The notes: generated from the sequence alone by a model not told the origin. A DNA stretch of 64,000 nucleotides from Schizochytrium sp. TIO01 (GCA_004764695.1 SMSO01000034.1:513501-577500), one strand, 5' to 3'. Counted from the stretch's first letter, positions 1-11,478 are shown. Numbers and translations: made by a program.

Positions 1-1114
1 ATCTGCTGTTCTTCGCAGATCTTTGAAGCAGCCACAATCACGATGCGCTGCTAAGCTGTCACTTTGGCCACTTGGCACTGCTGGCGCGGAGTGACTCTGG
101 CAAACTTTGGGCGCCACGACACCTCACCAGGTGTGTGCGTTGCTGATACCCGCGATGACCCAATCTCGCCATGAATGCACACGTACCTCAACGTCGCACC
201 GGCGTGAAACTCAGGGCATCCTCCACGAACACAGTCCTCAAGTTGCGCACATGGTCTTCAAGTTGGGCGAAAGTAGTTGGTGAAACCAGTCGAAACCTGG
301 CGCCGCCATCCGCCTTTGAAGAGCTCTTCGGAGTCAATCAATTTAGGTCCCCTTCTTGACCAACATCGTGGCCTCCACTCCTACAGTTTAGAGTAGGTGG
401 GGCTAGTTTCAGTCCCGGTAGCCGGCCACCATAGTATTCATAGTTCCTGAAAACTTGACTAAAAACCAATTGCACTGAGATCAGATGCTGAGACTGCCGG
501 GCTAAGGACACTGAGATCAGATGAACGCGTAGCTTAGAGTGCAGGCAAGAGGCTGCTTCAGGCTTTGGAGCATCGTGCGGAAATGGCGCTTGGAAATAAC
601 TCAGGGCAAGAATGGAATAAGGGATGAAAAGAAAAAATAATGCGTCACATAGAACCGACTAGGGAATAAATACTTTTTTTAAAGTCCATAATTCGTTTTG
701 CGTGGTTGATATTCGTCGTTCTGGCCAGGCAGAGGTGCTGAGTGTCGAGCTGGGATCACTCGAAACCTCGAGGTCCCTTTTAGAGAACCCTCGGGTTCTA
801 GTTGGATATCAAGTGCACCGCCGTTGATCAGAGGAAAGAAGACACATCGAAAACCACCTCGACGGAGAAATTATAGAAAAAAAACTGTTTAGTTTGTTTT
901 TAGATGTCATATCATGATCAACAACCAAAAAGAGACAACGAGATTGGACAGTATTAAGGAAACTGCAATTGCAATGGCCTTCGTCGCCGTCCGAAGAGCT
1001 GAGCAATAAGGCTCGTTCGCGGCAAACACGGAGTGACGGGGGTCTTGAAAGTGGCTCAGCCAAAGGTTTGGTCCACGGCTTATTAAGAAATCGGTTCTGA
1101 GCGATTCCGACATC
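1..1114. other. Intergenic / upstream region, no gene recognised
   Basis: I see no gene I can support. The first ~360 bases are richer in G+C than the rest. On the minus strand they carry a frame open from 257 down to 54, and again above a single TGA at 258-260, but with no start codon and no family I recognise. This could be the edge of a neighbouring gene, a decayed exon or chance. Bases ~400-1114 look like 5' flank and promoter of the PT-rich gene at 1115; I could not place a core promoter element with confidence. Confidence 0.5.
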
Positions 1115-2773
1115 ATGAGGAGACCGAGTGCAACTCGGGGGCGCTCACGGTCCGAGCTGGTTGCTCGCTCAGAGCGACTGCGACAATTCTCGACGAACCG
1201 GCGGCGATTGGGTGCTCTTCTCGCCTTCCTATTGATTACCTTTGTGGCAACCTCCGAAGAAGGCATTCTGGGTCAGGTCAAGGCGAACGTGCAAGGCGAC
1301 ATCAACGAAAATGTCAAAGCGAATGCAAAGGCACATTCGGAATCGTCATGGCTCTCAATCTCATCTTGGTGGTCTACAGCAGAGCCAACGCAGAGACCCA
1401 CGCAGGCTCCAACATTCTTTCCAACGCCAAATCCCACGTTAAACCCGACACGGAAACCTACACATAAACCCACCGCAAAACCTACACGAACACCGACACG
1501 GAAGCCCACTCATAACCCTACGCATTATCCCACGCGGAGACCGACCTCGACCCCTACGAGGATGCCTACAGTGCCCCCCTCCTCACGAGTGAATGAGAAT
1601 TCGCAATCCACGGTGGCAACAAAAGCAGCCTCTCAGACTCCATCGAAGTTCAAGGTTTTGGTGAAACAGGTTAGTGGCCAGCCTAGTACAACTTCTAAAA
1701 ACACAACTGTAGGATTTGATAGCTCAACACATGTCTCAAGCGATTCGAACGCAGGAGCTACTCTGGACAAAACAGGCAAACTGAAATCAAACAATTCAAA
1801 GAAGTTAACCTCTCGTGCGGACAATGACCCAGTCGACTCAAACTTGGACGACATCAACAACCTCCTCGAGGAGGCAAAATTAAAACTTCGCAAACAGGGG
1901 CGTTTGCGAGGAGAACCCTTGTCGGAGAATACATCACAACTACAATCGAACGCTAAGCAACAAAATGCATCCGGCTCTGCTGAAAGTGACAGCACAAGGA
2001 AGACAAAGAGTGCTTCCCAAACTGCAGCAACTAAATTGACCTTGAATAATAACAGTACAAAGAGCCAGAAACAATATCAGCAGCAAGTTCAACAGCGGAA
2101 CAAAGGTAGTGCGTCTGAACAGCTCACGAGCGCCCCCCTCCCAAGAACCTCAAAGGATAGTGTGCTTAGGTTCTACGATGAACCTGCAGAAGATAAAAAC
2201 TTGAGCACAAACAGCGCAGATGGCAAGTCTGCCACAGAGCAACTGAAACAAAACCCCGCAGAAATAGCTACAAAGTCTAATAAACCAGACAAGCCTAGGA
2301 GGGAGGGTGTCACAGAGCCTAAAGAAGCTGAAACCCAAGAAGAGACTGCTGCAAAATCCTATGAACCAGATGATGAAACGGAAGAAAGAGATCTGATTAA
2401 ACCTGACCAAACAACTGACGAAGCAGAAACTCAAGAGGAAACAGCCGCAAAATCTTACGAACCAGACGATGAAGATCAAGAGGAAATCTCGGAAGAAGAG
2501 AATCCTGTGGAGCCGTATGAACCCAATGAAAATGCCCACGAAAGTGCAGTAGATAGCAAGGATAAATCTCCAGGGAATGAGTCTATTGAATCCCAAATCA
2601 AGAAATCGACTTTAAAGTCTTCTTCATCCGTGAAAGATGTTTATGACGAAGAGGGTTCTATTGACAAGGATCGAGAACGCTTCAACAGCCTTTTAGACGA
2701 GCTTGCTAACAAAGTCGAGCAAAAGAATGACGATATTCAACTGATGAGAGATGATGATCACGAGAGTCATTAA
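1115..2773 (+). CDS. PT-repeat, acidic secreted or membrane-anchored protein, function unknown
   Basis: Single open frame of 552 residues starting at the first in-frame ATG. Residues ~1-32 are basic (many Arg/Ser). They are followed by a hydrophobic stretch at ~33-46 that looks like a signal anchor or late signal peptide. Residues ~90-157 are a run of Pro-Thr repeats (PTxxPT, with Arg/Lys/His/Asn between), a type common in extracellular proteins of stramenopiles. The rest is low-complexity, rich in Ser, Lys, Gln and Glu. It includes a near-identical acidic repeat (EAETQEETAAKSYEPDD) twice at about residues 407 and 436, and a weaker third copy ending in EPYEPNEN. There is no catalytic domain. 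A role as a wall, scale or matrix protein is inference only. It is convergent with the SNARE gene downstream, with about 340 bases between the two stops. Confidence 0.75.
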   Translation: MRRPSATRGRSRSELVARSERLRQFSTNRRRLGALLAFLLITFVATSEEGILGQVKANVQGDINENVKANAKAHSESSWLSISSWWSTAEPTQRPTQAPTFFPTPNPTLNPTRKPTHKPTAKPTRTPTRKPTHNPTHYPTRRPTSTPTRMPTVPPSSRVNENSQSTVATKAASQTPSKFKVLVKQVSGQPSTTSKNTTVGFDSSTHVSSDSNAGATLDKTGKLKSNNSKKLTSRADNDPVDSNLDDINNLLEEAKLKLRKQGRLRGEPLSENTSQLQSNAKQQNASGSAESDSTRKTKSASQTAATKLTLNNNSTKSQKQYQQQVQQRNKGSASEQLTSAPLPRTSKDSVLRFYDEPAEDKNLSTNSADGKSATEQLKQNPAEIATKSNKPDKPRREGVTEPKEAETQEETAAKSYEPDDETEERDLIKPDQTTDEAETQEETAAKSYEPDDEDQEEISEEENPVEPYEPNENAHESAVDSKDKSPGNESIESQIKKSTLKSSSSVKDVYDEEGSIDKDRERFNSLLDELANKVEQKNDDIQLMRDDDHESH

Positions 2774-3111
2774 GTTTCAATTGTTGTCAACCTACTTCAC
2801 TGCGGTCGCAAGCACCCAATTGAAAAGGGCTAGTGTCATTCTTGTGGCAGAACGACTCTTCTTAAGTTTGAACCAAGAATATCAACCAAAGAATCACTTT
2901 GAAGATAAGAATTACATGCATGGGATCGCGCCACCTCGGCACTGGAGTCTCCTTATGCCCACTACTTCTGTCGTGGTATTATTGTCTCTGTAGCATTTCT
3001 ATTCGTGTATTGTATCACATACTTAATTGTATTACGGGATGCTAAAAATTAGGAGGAAAGGATAGATCGATCGAGATTCCAGGTTTAGTCCTGATGAATT
3101 TTACTACTAGT
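2774..3111. other. Convergent 3' intergenic region
   Basis: About 340 AT-rich bases between two converging stop codons. They probably hold the 3' UTRs of the PT-rich gene and the Vti1-like gene. Short open frames here overlap the end of the upstream gene and have no recognisable content. Confidence 0.5.
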
Positions 3112-4179
3112 CTATTTGATGAACTTTAAGAAGATAAAGATGATGATAAGTATAACCAGCAAAACAATGATGGACCACAAGAGGACCCTGTTGTAGCATG
3201 TGCGGCGAGCCATGCGACGCAACGCCCTCTTTGCTTGCCCTGCCGCAGAGTTGGTGTCGTTGACTTTGTCGGTGGCGCGCAAGAGCGTCTCACGTTGCCC
3301 ATCTAATTCATTTAGTGTACTAATTCCTATTTCCTCCGTATCGTGCAAAGATCGTTGCGTCTGTTGCGTTAAGAATAATTGGCCATAGAAAACGTTGATG
3401 AGGTGAAACAGTTAGTACAATTAGCCTCATTGATAACGTATTTTCAAAAGGACTTGACAAGTCAAAATGACCCAGTAACTAGTAAATGAAATAGGCGTCA
3501 TTTTAAACTTACATCTTGGAGCATCCCTGCTGAATTTGTGACACTTTTCATAGAAGCCTGCAAAATATTATGCTCGGTCTGCCCAGAAGACCTGCTTGCA
3601 GCAGCAGCGCCGAAGGAACCCTCATCTAAACCTCTAGAAGCACCAAAAAGTTCCTGACGCTCCAGGTCGGCCTTGACGCTCATTGCTCGAGCTTGCACAT
3701 TTTCAATTTTCTCCCGAGCTTTCTCACACTGTGCGTGAAGGGCATTTGGATCTGCGCTTTGATTACTATTTAAAGCCACCTCGTTACGCCGCAACTGTTG
3801 TTTCCCAAAGCACATGAAAGAATATTCATTATAGCTCGAAAAGCCACGTCAGACCCTCTTGTTGCAAGCAGCCCCGATCCCCCTAATTTGGCAAAGTATA
3901 CTATTGCTTGCCTACATGCCTCAACCTACAGTTTGCTTCGCTAAGCCAGCACTTTGATTCACATTGCGCATAAGTTGGCGACACCTCTGGAGATCTATTT
4001 TGGATGAAATTCATCAAGTCAGTCTTAAAACCATCCCTGACCCATGTAACTTTTCACAGAGATTCAACGTTTTCTCAATCTCTTTCAACTGGCTTACCTT
4101 TTGCACGGTGCGCTGCCTCTAGGTCGCCAAGAGCGCGCTCAAGGTCCGTCACGGCGTTGGCGAGTTGCTGGGACGCCAT
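3112..4179 (-). CDS. Vti1-type Qb-SNARE, four exons (my reconstruction)
   Basis: A tail-anchored vesicle-fusion SNARE of the Golgi/endosome/vacuole routes. Proposed exons on the minus strand: 4179-4098, 3986-3916, 3794-3513 and 3360-3112. All junctions are GT...AG and in frame, giving about 227 residues, the usual size for Vti1 (roughly 215-235). The last exon holds the Qb-SNARE helix (TEEIG...LNELDGQRE, central Gln near residue 167), then a Met-Ala-Arg-Arg segment and a C-terminal transmembrane helix of ~20 residues rich in Ile/Leu/Val with almost nothing after it. The last intron has a perfect TACTAAC branch site at 3411-3417. Exons 3 and 4 are firm. The 71-base exon 2 is inferred from phase, and its donor (GTAGGC) is weak. 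The N-terminal part should form the Vti1 three-helix bundle. NPSN-type plant SNAREs are an alternative, but the SNARE motif is closest to Vti1. Confidence 0.75.
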
Positions 4180-4879
4180 GGTCAGTCAAGACACACTAGA
4201 ATAGCCGCAATATCAAACAAACTTATTCCCTTCAGAAACAAGTAAGGCTCACGAGACCACCAAAACGGTGACAACCAACGACACGAACCAATGGACTCCG
4301 CAGAGCAGTTTTGCTGGTCAAACTTGCCACCTTACGAAGCACGTCGAAGTGGTATCTAAAACAACAGACCTCAATAAAACAAAGAAGTACTAGTACCTAT
4401 CCATAGGTACCTGGTAATAATAGAATAACTTCATATCGTGGAAAAAGGCACTGTGACGTCAAAACAAGAATTGTGAGCAATGGATCAGCTATTCTACCCC
4501 TCTCGTTGAGTGCCACCTTTCCTCTTCAATCTCCTTCTGTGTCACGCCGGCGCTGAATCTTACGTCGCTACGAAACTCAAGCAACAACGCAGTTGTTTCG
4601 AAAACAGCATCAGTGAGACAGCTGGACGTCGTAGAGCTTCTTGCTGCCTCTTGAATGTATCCTGCTTAGCTCAAGTTTCGCATGAAACGACGATTCTTGA
4701 AAGGGGTTGGCTTGAATCTATCAAAGTTTGGCAACGCAGGGTTTGTGCCTTGAGACAGCTCCTTTTTCTATATTTCCATATATCTATATGCAGAGGCGTT
4801 CCTTGGAAAAAGGTCGATAGCTATAGCTTGGTCATCCTTTGTTTCGTCTTAAAGATATATCAATTGGGCCAAAAGACTT
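4180..4879. other. Divergent intergenic / bidirectional promoter region
   Basis: About 700 bases between the divergent SNARE and MPPE1-like start codons, so both promoters must lie here. A palindrome-rich patch near 4387-4413 (GTACCTATCCATAGGTACC) is visible. An open frame on the plus strand from ~4510 to 5010 overlaps the MPPE1 gene in another frame, starts without ATG and has no recognisable domain, so I do not treat it as a gene. Confidence 0.5.
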
Positions 4880-6019
4880 ATGGTCGAGGCTCCCTCTCTG
4901 AGACTCGCTCTCGTGGGTTTGTTATGCTCTTTGCTTGGCGTAGGATTTGCAGAATTCCTTGCTTTCGCATGGGTGGGGCTCTGGGGATGCGAGGAGGTGT
5001 TAACAATTGACTTGGTCTCGAGTCCCTCAACACCACAGCATAGTCCACACCGTCTTCTAGTAATCTCTGACGTTCACATCTTAGGTGAGAAAAGACGCAC
5101 GAGTATTGACCGGTGGTGGACAGATCGACAAATTGGAAAGTCATTTGCAAGTGCGAAATTCTGGGTTAATCCACACAACATTGCTGTCCTCGGCGACCAC
5201 CTTGATGAAGGATATGTGCACACCACCCAGCAGCTGTGGAATAAATATGTTGCAAGATTTCGCGGAGCATTACCTGCAGACAACTTGCTCATGGGCATCA
5301 TGGGCAATCACGATGCGCATTCTGCCAACTTGATCACTCCGCCTATGCTTTCACGATTTGAAAAGTCTTTTGGAAGCACAAATGAAGTCCAGATTGCCGG
5401 CCCTCTTGAACTTGTTACATTGAATGGCATAGGTCTAGAGGCATGCTACAATTTGCAACGAAAGCACAAAGTAATCTGCGAGAAACTTGAGGCTACACTG
5501 AACTCGCTTCGCTTCAAAGAGCAACAAAGCCCCGCTTATGATTTACTAGCACGAATCCTTTTACTACATGTCCCGCTTTATCGTGAGAATGATGCCGATT
5601 GTGGCCCTACCAGAGTACGTGAAAGTGCCCATGTGACGTATGTGGGACCCTTTGACAATCTTGAGGCTGGGAAAGATGTTTTGTCCAAATCTACAACCGA
5701 ATATCTCCTGTCAACTGTGAAGCCGTTGCTTGTATTAAGTGGCCATACACATGCACAGTGTGCAAGACGAGTTGATAAGGAAACTTTTGAAGTAACTCTG
5801 CCAACCTTTTCTTGGCGCATGCGACCTGACCCAGGGTTTGCCATTATTGTCGTCGAGGATGAAAAGCTCAAGGTCAGCATTTGCAAAATCCCACATGAAC
5901 ATCGCACCATCGCAGGTTACATACTTGCAGGTCTACTTAGTCCCGCTTTCTTGTACCTTGCAAGAAAACCAAGACAAGGCGCTGGAGATAATATAATAAC
6001 CTCACAAAAGATAGAATGA
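4880..6019 (+). CDS. MPPE1/PGAP5-like metallophosphoesterase (Cdc1/Ted1 family)
   Basis: 379 residues, single exon, starting at ATG 4880. The N-terminus (residues ~8-34) is a hydrophobic signal anchor and residues ~344-361 form a second membrane helix, the two-helix topology of the Cdc1/Ted1/PGAP5 family. The calcineurin-like metal site is complete in order: SDVH (63-66), GDHLDEG (105-111), GNHD (142-145), H230 within LLHVPLYR, and GHTHAQC (288-294). The HxPLYR block followed by ND..C is characteristic of MPPE1/PGAP5. Family members act in the ER/early Golgi lumen and remove an ethanolamine phosphate side group from GPI anchors, which lets GPI proteins leave the ER. Whether it acts on mannose 1 (Cdc1-like) or mannose 2 (PGAP5/Ted1-like) cannot be read from sequence. 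No C-terminal KKxx retrieval signal is seen. It is convergent with RRP5, with under 300 bases between stops. Confidence 0.88.
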   Translation: MVEAPSLRLALVGLLCSLLGVGFAEFLAFAWVGLWGCEEVLTIDLVSSPSTPQHSPHRLLVISDVHILGEKRRTSIDRWWTDRQIGKSFASAKFWVNPHNIAVLGDHLDEGYVHTTQQLWNKYVARFRGALPADNLLMGIMGNHDAHSANLITPPMLSRFEKSFGSTNEVQIAGPLELVTLNGIGLEACYNLQRKHKVICEKLEATLNSLRFKEQQSPAYDLLARILLLHVPLYRENDADCGPTRVRESAHVTYVGPFDNLEAGKDVLSKSTTEYLLSTVKPLLVLSGHTHAQCARRVDKETFEVTLPTFSWRMRPDPGFAIIVVEDEKLKVSICKIPHEHRTIAGYILAGLLSPAFLYLARKPRQGAGDNIITSQKIE

Positions 6020-6310
6020 GTAAAACCAAGTACATCAAAAATTGTATAGAAAGAAAAAAAAAGTAGTTGCAATGTATTCTTATCAAAGTAGCAGGAATTA
6101 GCACGATAAAGGTTTAGTATATACTACGTTCTAGGAGTTTCGGTAGTTGTTGCGTGGTGGGTCTGTAAAGTCACAACAAAATGGACTATCCAGAAGGTTT
6201 TCGTTTGGTGTCAAGGGTTCATTTTTGAGTTTATTGTGAGTTTGGAAAACGCAGTTTAACTTTTTCAGAAACAAAGAAAACTGGTAGATTTGGTCTGTTT
6301 TCGCTTACGC

Positions 6311-9300
6311 TTAGAAGATTGCAGTCATGTGAATACGACGCTTCTCAGCATCGACATCAATTACCTTCGCCATCAAGACGGTAGCAGGCTTCAAGACCTT
6401 GTCCGCCTCCTGCTCATCATCGTTAAAGATAGCATCCAAGAACTCAACATCCTTAGAGAGCTGGGTACTGTAAATGTAACCACGAACTCGGTTTGAAATG
6501 CTTACCAAAACACCATCTTCATTGATCTTGTTGACATAGCAGGGGTAGACCTCATCAGGTTTGACAGATTCAATAGAAATATCACTTGATCCATCAACAC
6601 CATCTTGTTCTGCAGCAAGAGAGAGGCTGACCTTCAGAACATCAGCTCCCTTAGAATCAGTCATGTTCTCGTATGACAAAACAACGGCTTCAACAAAATC
6701 CCCAACACTGTAGTCATGGAAAGCGCTTTGGCGAGCAGCAGCTGCATCCTGGATTGCAGAACGACCCAAAGCATTGGTCATGTGCACAGATCCCATAAGA
6801 CGCTTTCCAGAGTCGGAAGAATCTGATGGAACTTGCACATTCAGAAGGATAATGTTCATCCATTGACCGTTGATGTTGCTCACCTTGCCTTGAACCAGAG
6901 CACCCTTCTTCAAAGTCACCTTGGACCCACGAAGGCTACCTTCGTCGATACTTGAAGCGCGCGAGCGGCTGCGTGCCCGGCCGGAAACGGTCTCACAGAA
7001 TATACGACCAGCAGCAAGACCGGGGGCGTCATCCTGAACAGTCGAGGTAAGACGCACGCGGCAAGACGAGTCCATGAGGAGACCAGCAGGCAAGTCTGTC
7101 AGCCGTTTATGCAAGAAGCCACGAAGAGGTGCCTTAACAAGTTGAGCACCAACATCAGAGAGAGACAAAATCGCATACCGGCCGTTGTCCTGAATTAACT
7201 GAACAGTAGCGCTGAGAGAGTTACCTCCTTGGAATGACTTGACGAGCTTGGACTGGGCGCTCTTGGTATCACCCTTGGTGATAGGCTCAATGAGCTCCGA
7301 ACGCATAGAGACATCGTACCTGTCTTTTTCAAGATCAGCATCAAGCACACGGCAGTCAACCTTGTCACCGACTTGAATAGCCGATTTGCTAGAGACATGT
7401 TCGTTCATGGCAAATGCCTTCTCGCCAGAGGCAAATTTAAGGTCCACACCAAAACTGCTTACAGCAGAAACTGTAGCTTCGACAACTTCGCCAACTTTCT
7501 TAGCGGACACTGAACTGTTTGCGTGGACAATTGCTTTCTCAGAAGCACTTTCATTCAACGAAAGCATCAAAAGATCTGTGGGGTATTCCACGACAGATTC
7601 CTTCATCGAGAGAATAACGCGACCACGTTCCTCGTCAACGTTAACGACGGAACAGCACAAAGTCTGGCCAAGTTTCACATACTCATTAGCATCCTTGACA
7701 AAGTCATCAGCAACATTGGCCTTGGGTACAAATCCCACAAAAGAGCCAAGAAAGTTCACAAACACACCGATAGAAGTGATGTTTTGAACATAGCCAATAA
7801 GGAACATGCCAGGTTGCACAGCATCAATATTGGCAGGAAGCCACCCACGGCGGTGCGCAAGCAACAATGCAGGTTTTCTGGTGAGCACGGTCGCACCATC
7901 ACTCTCCCGCTTAAGAACCAAAAGATTTTCGAGGTTGTTGTTTGAGTGAAGACTCTTGAGAAGGAGCTTCTGGGTATCAGCATCAATAGAGTCAGTCAGC
8001 TGACTCATTGGCAGAGACGCAGTGACGTGCTGACGCTTCTTAGACTTCTTCGGGGTGGAAGATTCCTTGCTCTCGACAGCAACACGAACAAATGCCTCTG
8101 CCTTACTCAAGCTAGACACTTTGCCTGAAACAATCTCGCCAACCTTTAGAGATTCAGAATCTGCAGAGCTGTCAGCTAGGGTCCTGAACGAAAGCTTCAA
8201 GCACTTGCCCTTGTTGTTAAGAACCTTGACCTTGACAACCTTGCCAACCTGTAATATTATGTATAAACCGTATGAAGAATAAAACACGTCAGTTAACCAA
8301 ATCCAAAAAATACCACATAGTTGTGTTCAACCCCAATTTTCATGTGAGACATCTCTGATCGGGAGATGAATACCCCCTAATTAAATTTGGGTACCTCTTC
8401 TACGATCCACAAGTAAAAATATTCCAAATGGAAAGTCTCGTGTTTCGACTCTCAAGAGTTACCCGAAACCCTGTACACATGTGGGCTCAGTATTGATTTC
8501 AGAACGAGACCAAACTAAACCCGCGCACAGCGCCATGAATTTATTCTACCACATTCGTAACAGACCTGCGTCTTTGAGACTTAATGCACATCCTGACAGG
8601 ATAATGTGGAAACACATGATTTCGTACAGAAATCAACCAACCTTCACCCATGAGACATTCCTTTCTCTTTAAAACCATTACACTCATCATTGCCACATAA
8701 AGCACGGGTTGAAAACAACGCTATAATATTAAACGTACCGGGTAAGCCTCAGCCGGGTTTTGAACACCCAGAATTGCAAGATCATGCAAGGAAACGACAC
8801 CAAAGAGAGATCCAAAGAAGCTGACATAGATTCCACGAACAGGATCAACCTTTGTCACAAAGCCGTGCGCCACAGTACCTGGCTTTGCATCCTCCTGAGT
8901 TGAGAGAATAGGAAGGTCAGAGCCAACAAGGGTACGTTTAAGAGTGAGTACGACCTTAGGCTTTGTCATGTCATCAAAGTTAAGTGCAAGAACACGAGCT
9001 GAGACCGACTGACCAACCTTGAAGCGCTTGGTCGGGTCACTGATGAAGACTTCCGACAACTGAGCCGAGGGAACAATACCACGAACATTATCGCTGAGGG
9101 AGATGAGGACACCAAAGTCACCAACCTTGAAAATTTTACCGGTTACATGCATGCCCTCCTTGAGTTGCTCGTGGATGAGAATACTTGCCTCAATTACTGA
9201 AGTTGAGACACTAACGTTCATTACTCCATCAATAGCAGCATAAGAAAGGACCTTACACGGGGTCTTATCACCCACACGAAAACGCTGGTCGAGCTGCACA

Positions 9301-10577
9301 ATCTCCTTGCCGCTGGAAGTCTCCTCACGGTTGTAACGAGATTTCCATGCAAAAGCAAACTCCTCGTTTGGTGTCTCAAGAAGTACACCAGTGAAAGAAT
9401 CCACTTTTTTAACAACATTGTTCTTGATCACGTGGCCAAGACGCTCTTTGCAAATAAGGGCATCCTTCGTTTTGTTCTCAGGACCACGCGTGAGAATGTG
9501 TGGAGCACAGGAAAGTGCAATACGCTTTTCGTGGTAGTCAACGAAAAGAATGCGAGCATTCAGAAACATCTTGCGAGAGGCGACGGAGCCTACCTTTTCG
9601 CCATATTCAATTTCGGGGGACTTGCCGTGAAGAAAGTCAATTGTACCATAGAAGGAGTCCATGAAAAAGACGAACATGCCATCGCGAAGGTATGCACTAA
9701 TCTTGCATTTGACAGCCATGCCAGGTTGGAGCCCATCGAACTCGATGCCATGGTGAATTTGATTTTTTTTAGCAGTAAGCTGCTCGTCGGAGCTCACGGC
9801 AAGCTGGAGCACAACACGGCCCTTACCAGAAGCAACGCTCTTGATTTTAAGTTTGATAATCTGGCCAACTTTGAGGCTAGGCTCGTCAATAGAGTCATTG
9901 GCATCAGCAAAACGAAGAAATCCGCTCGCAACCTTACTACTGCCAACATCAATTTGATAACCATGGTCCTCAATGCTTTGAACAGAGCATTGGACAAACA
10001 TTCCAGAAGTCAAGCTCTGAAGAGCCAGCTTGTTGTTGACAATAGATGAGGCCGTAGAGACCACGATCGTGTTTGCTTTGCCATCGTTCTCTGCAATGTC
10101 AATCACACCACAGGTGACGAGGTCACCTACAGACAGAAGGCCTTGGGTGAAGTCCATGACGACACCTTCGTCGCTGTTGGCATGCTGATCGGAGAAATTT
10201 GAAATGTGGAGAACTCCGGTCAGGTTGCTTGGCAAAGAAAGAGTGGCAATAGTTTCAGTTACTTCAATGACGATAGCGAGCATAAGTGTACCAGTGCGCA
10301 GACCCTTCAGAGTCAGACGGTGGGAACTCTTGGGTCGCTCCATGGTGGTATCGTCAACCATTTCTGAGTCATCTTCACGGCGTACTTTTGCAAGGCGCCT
10401 AAAAACTGGGTCGCTCTCGAGGAGTGCTTTGTCGGTGGCAGGGCGTTTTTTCTGTTTCCGAGGCTTTGTTTCGGCCCGGGCAACCTTGAAAAGGGAAGTG
10501 TCATCGCTCTTTGACTTCTTCTCCTGCACCTTCTTGGCTGCAGGAGTCAATTTGAGCGAGCCTCCACGAGGAAACAT
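6311..10577 (-). CDS. RRP5: RRP5-like rRNA-processing protein with S1 repeats only, two exons
   Basis: Exon 1 is 10577-8739 and exon 2 is 8248-6311, joined in phase 0 across CCG|GTACGT...TTACAG|GTTGGC, giving 1258 residues. The N-terminus carries the FPRGG motif found at the start of RRP5/PDCD11. After a basic Lys-rich segment, the protein is a string of S1 RNA-binding folds. I count about twelve from the recurring pattern G-x-x-V-x-G-x-V...G-V/F-V...G-x-V...L: six in exon 1 (the sixth crosses the intron) and six in exon 2. Yeast Rrp5 also has twelve. RRP5 works in the nucleolus at the cleavages that separate small- and large-subunit pre-rRNA. Yeast and human proteins (about 1730 and 1870 residues) end in HAT/TPR repeats needed for small-subunit assembly. 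Here the frame stops right after the last S1 repeat, and no room is left before the convergent MPPE1-like gene. Confidence 0.87.
8249..8738 (-). other. Intron of the RRP5-like gene
   Basis: 490-base phase-0 intron with donor GTACGT and a pyrimidine/AT-rich acceptor ending TTACAG. It lies inside an S1 repeat (the linker after NPAEAYP), and the joined reading restores the expected VGKVVKVKVL strand of an S1 fold. That supports the splice on protein grounds. Confidence 0.85.
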
Positions 10578-11447
10578 ATTGCTGTGAAGAGTTTATTTGC
10601 TTTAGTGGTCTTCGAGATCGATGATCCCAAGAATGCCGATGTCGCGAGTCACAAACGTACTCTACGACAGGCGAGCCTTCGGGCGGAAAAACGATGCCCG
10701 AACACTCTTACCGTCGGCGTGCTCGAGCTCGTTAAGCTTCGAGAGGACCTCCGCCCAAGTCGGAGATCACGAACTGCTCTTCAAGATCGATTTTTAGATT
10801 GGGTGGCTGCCGGGCTCGCGCCGCCATCCATCCGGCTGCACCAAAATGGGTTGTTCACATCTCCGTGCGATTTGCGCACTCAACGGCTAGTTCGCAATTG
10901 GGTGGACTTGGAGACCACAGGCAACACCGACTGCTATGTTAAGAGTAGTGAGGCTTAGGAGAATCAAATGAGCGAAGTTATGGAATGAAGGTGAATGAGC
11001 GTGTGCGAGGCCTTGACATAGTATGGATTTCAAGATGGAATCGGGTTTTGGAGAACGTTAGGAGCTTAATGCGAATGTGTTGGATGAGTAATTTGAGAAT
11101 TGGAGGAGACTTTGGCGGCAATTTGTTTGGCTGCGAATGCGCTGAAGAGACTGCTGGATTTGGGTGGAAGCGTTGATTGGTTGGCTGTGAAGAAGGAGGC
11201 CTGGCTTCCTCCACTTGCTGTTGCTGTGTGGTGTGCTTGAGTTACTCGAACGAGGGGCGAATTTTTGCCTCGGGCAACTCTTGCTGCCTTTTTGCTTGCG
11301 CTGTGCTCAGGTTATTTTCTCGTAAGACTGATCTATCGAATACACAGTTGCGCATACGCAAAGGGCAGGGAGCTAGAACAAGAGAAGACAGAGTACAAGA
11401 AGAAGGAGGAGGAGGAGGAGAAGAAGAAGAAGAAGAAGAAGAAGAAG

Positions 11448-11478
<31 letters not shown>

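Noticed and set aside
4510-5010. 166-codon plus-strand frame overlapping the MPPE1-like start
   Set aside because: Lacks an ATG at its start and overlaps the real gene in another frame; no recognisable content.
9432-10049. 205-codon plus-strand frame
   Set aside because: Antisense to the S1 repeats of RRP5.
10584-10958. 124-codon frame divergent to RRP5
   Set aside because: Starts seven bases from the RRP5 ATG on the other strand, where the RRP5 promoter and 5' UTR must be; no recognised family.
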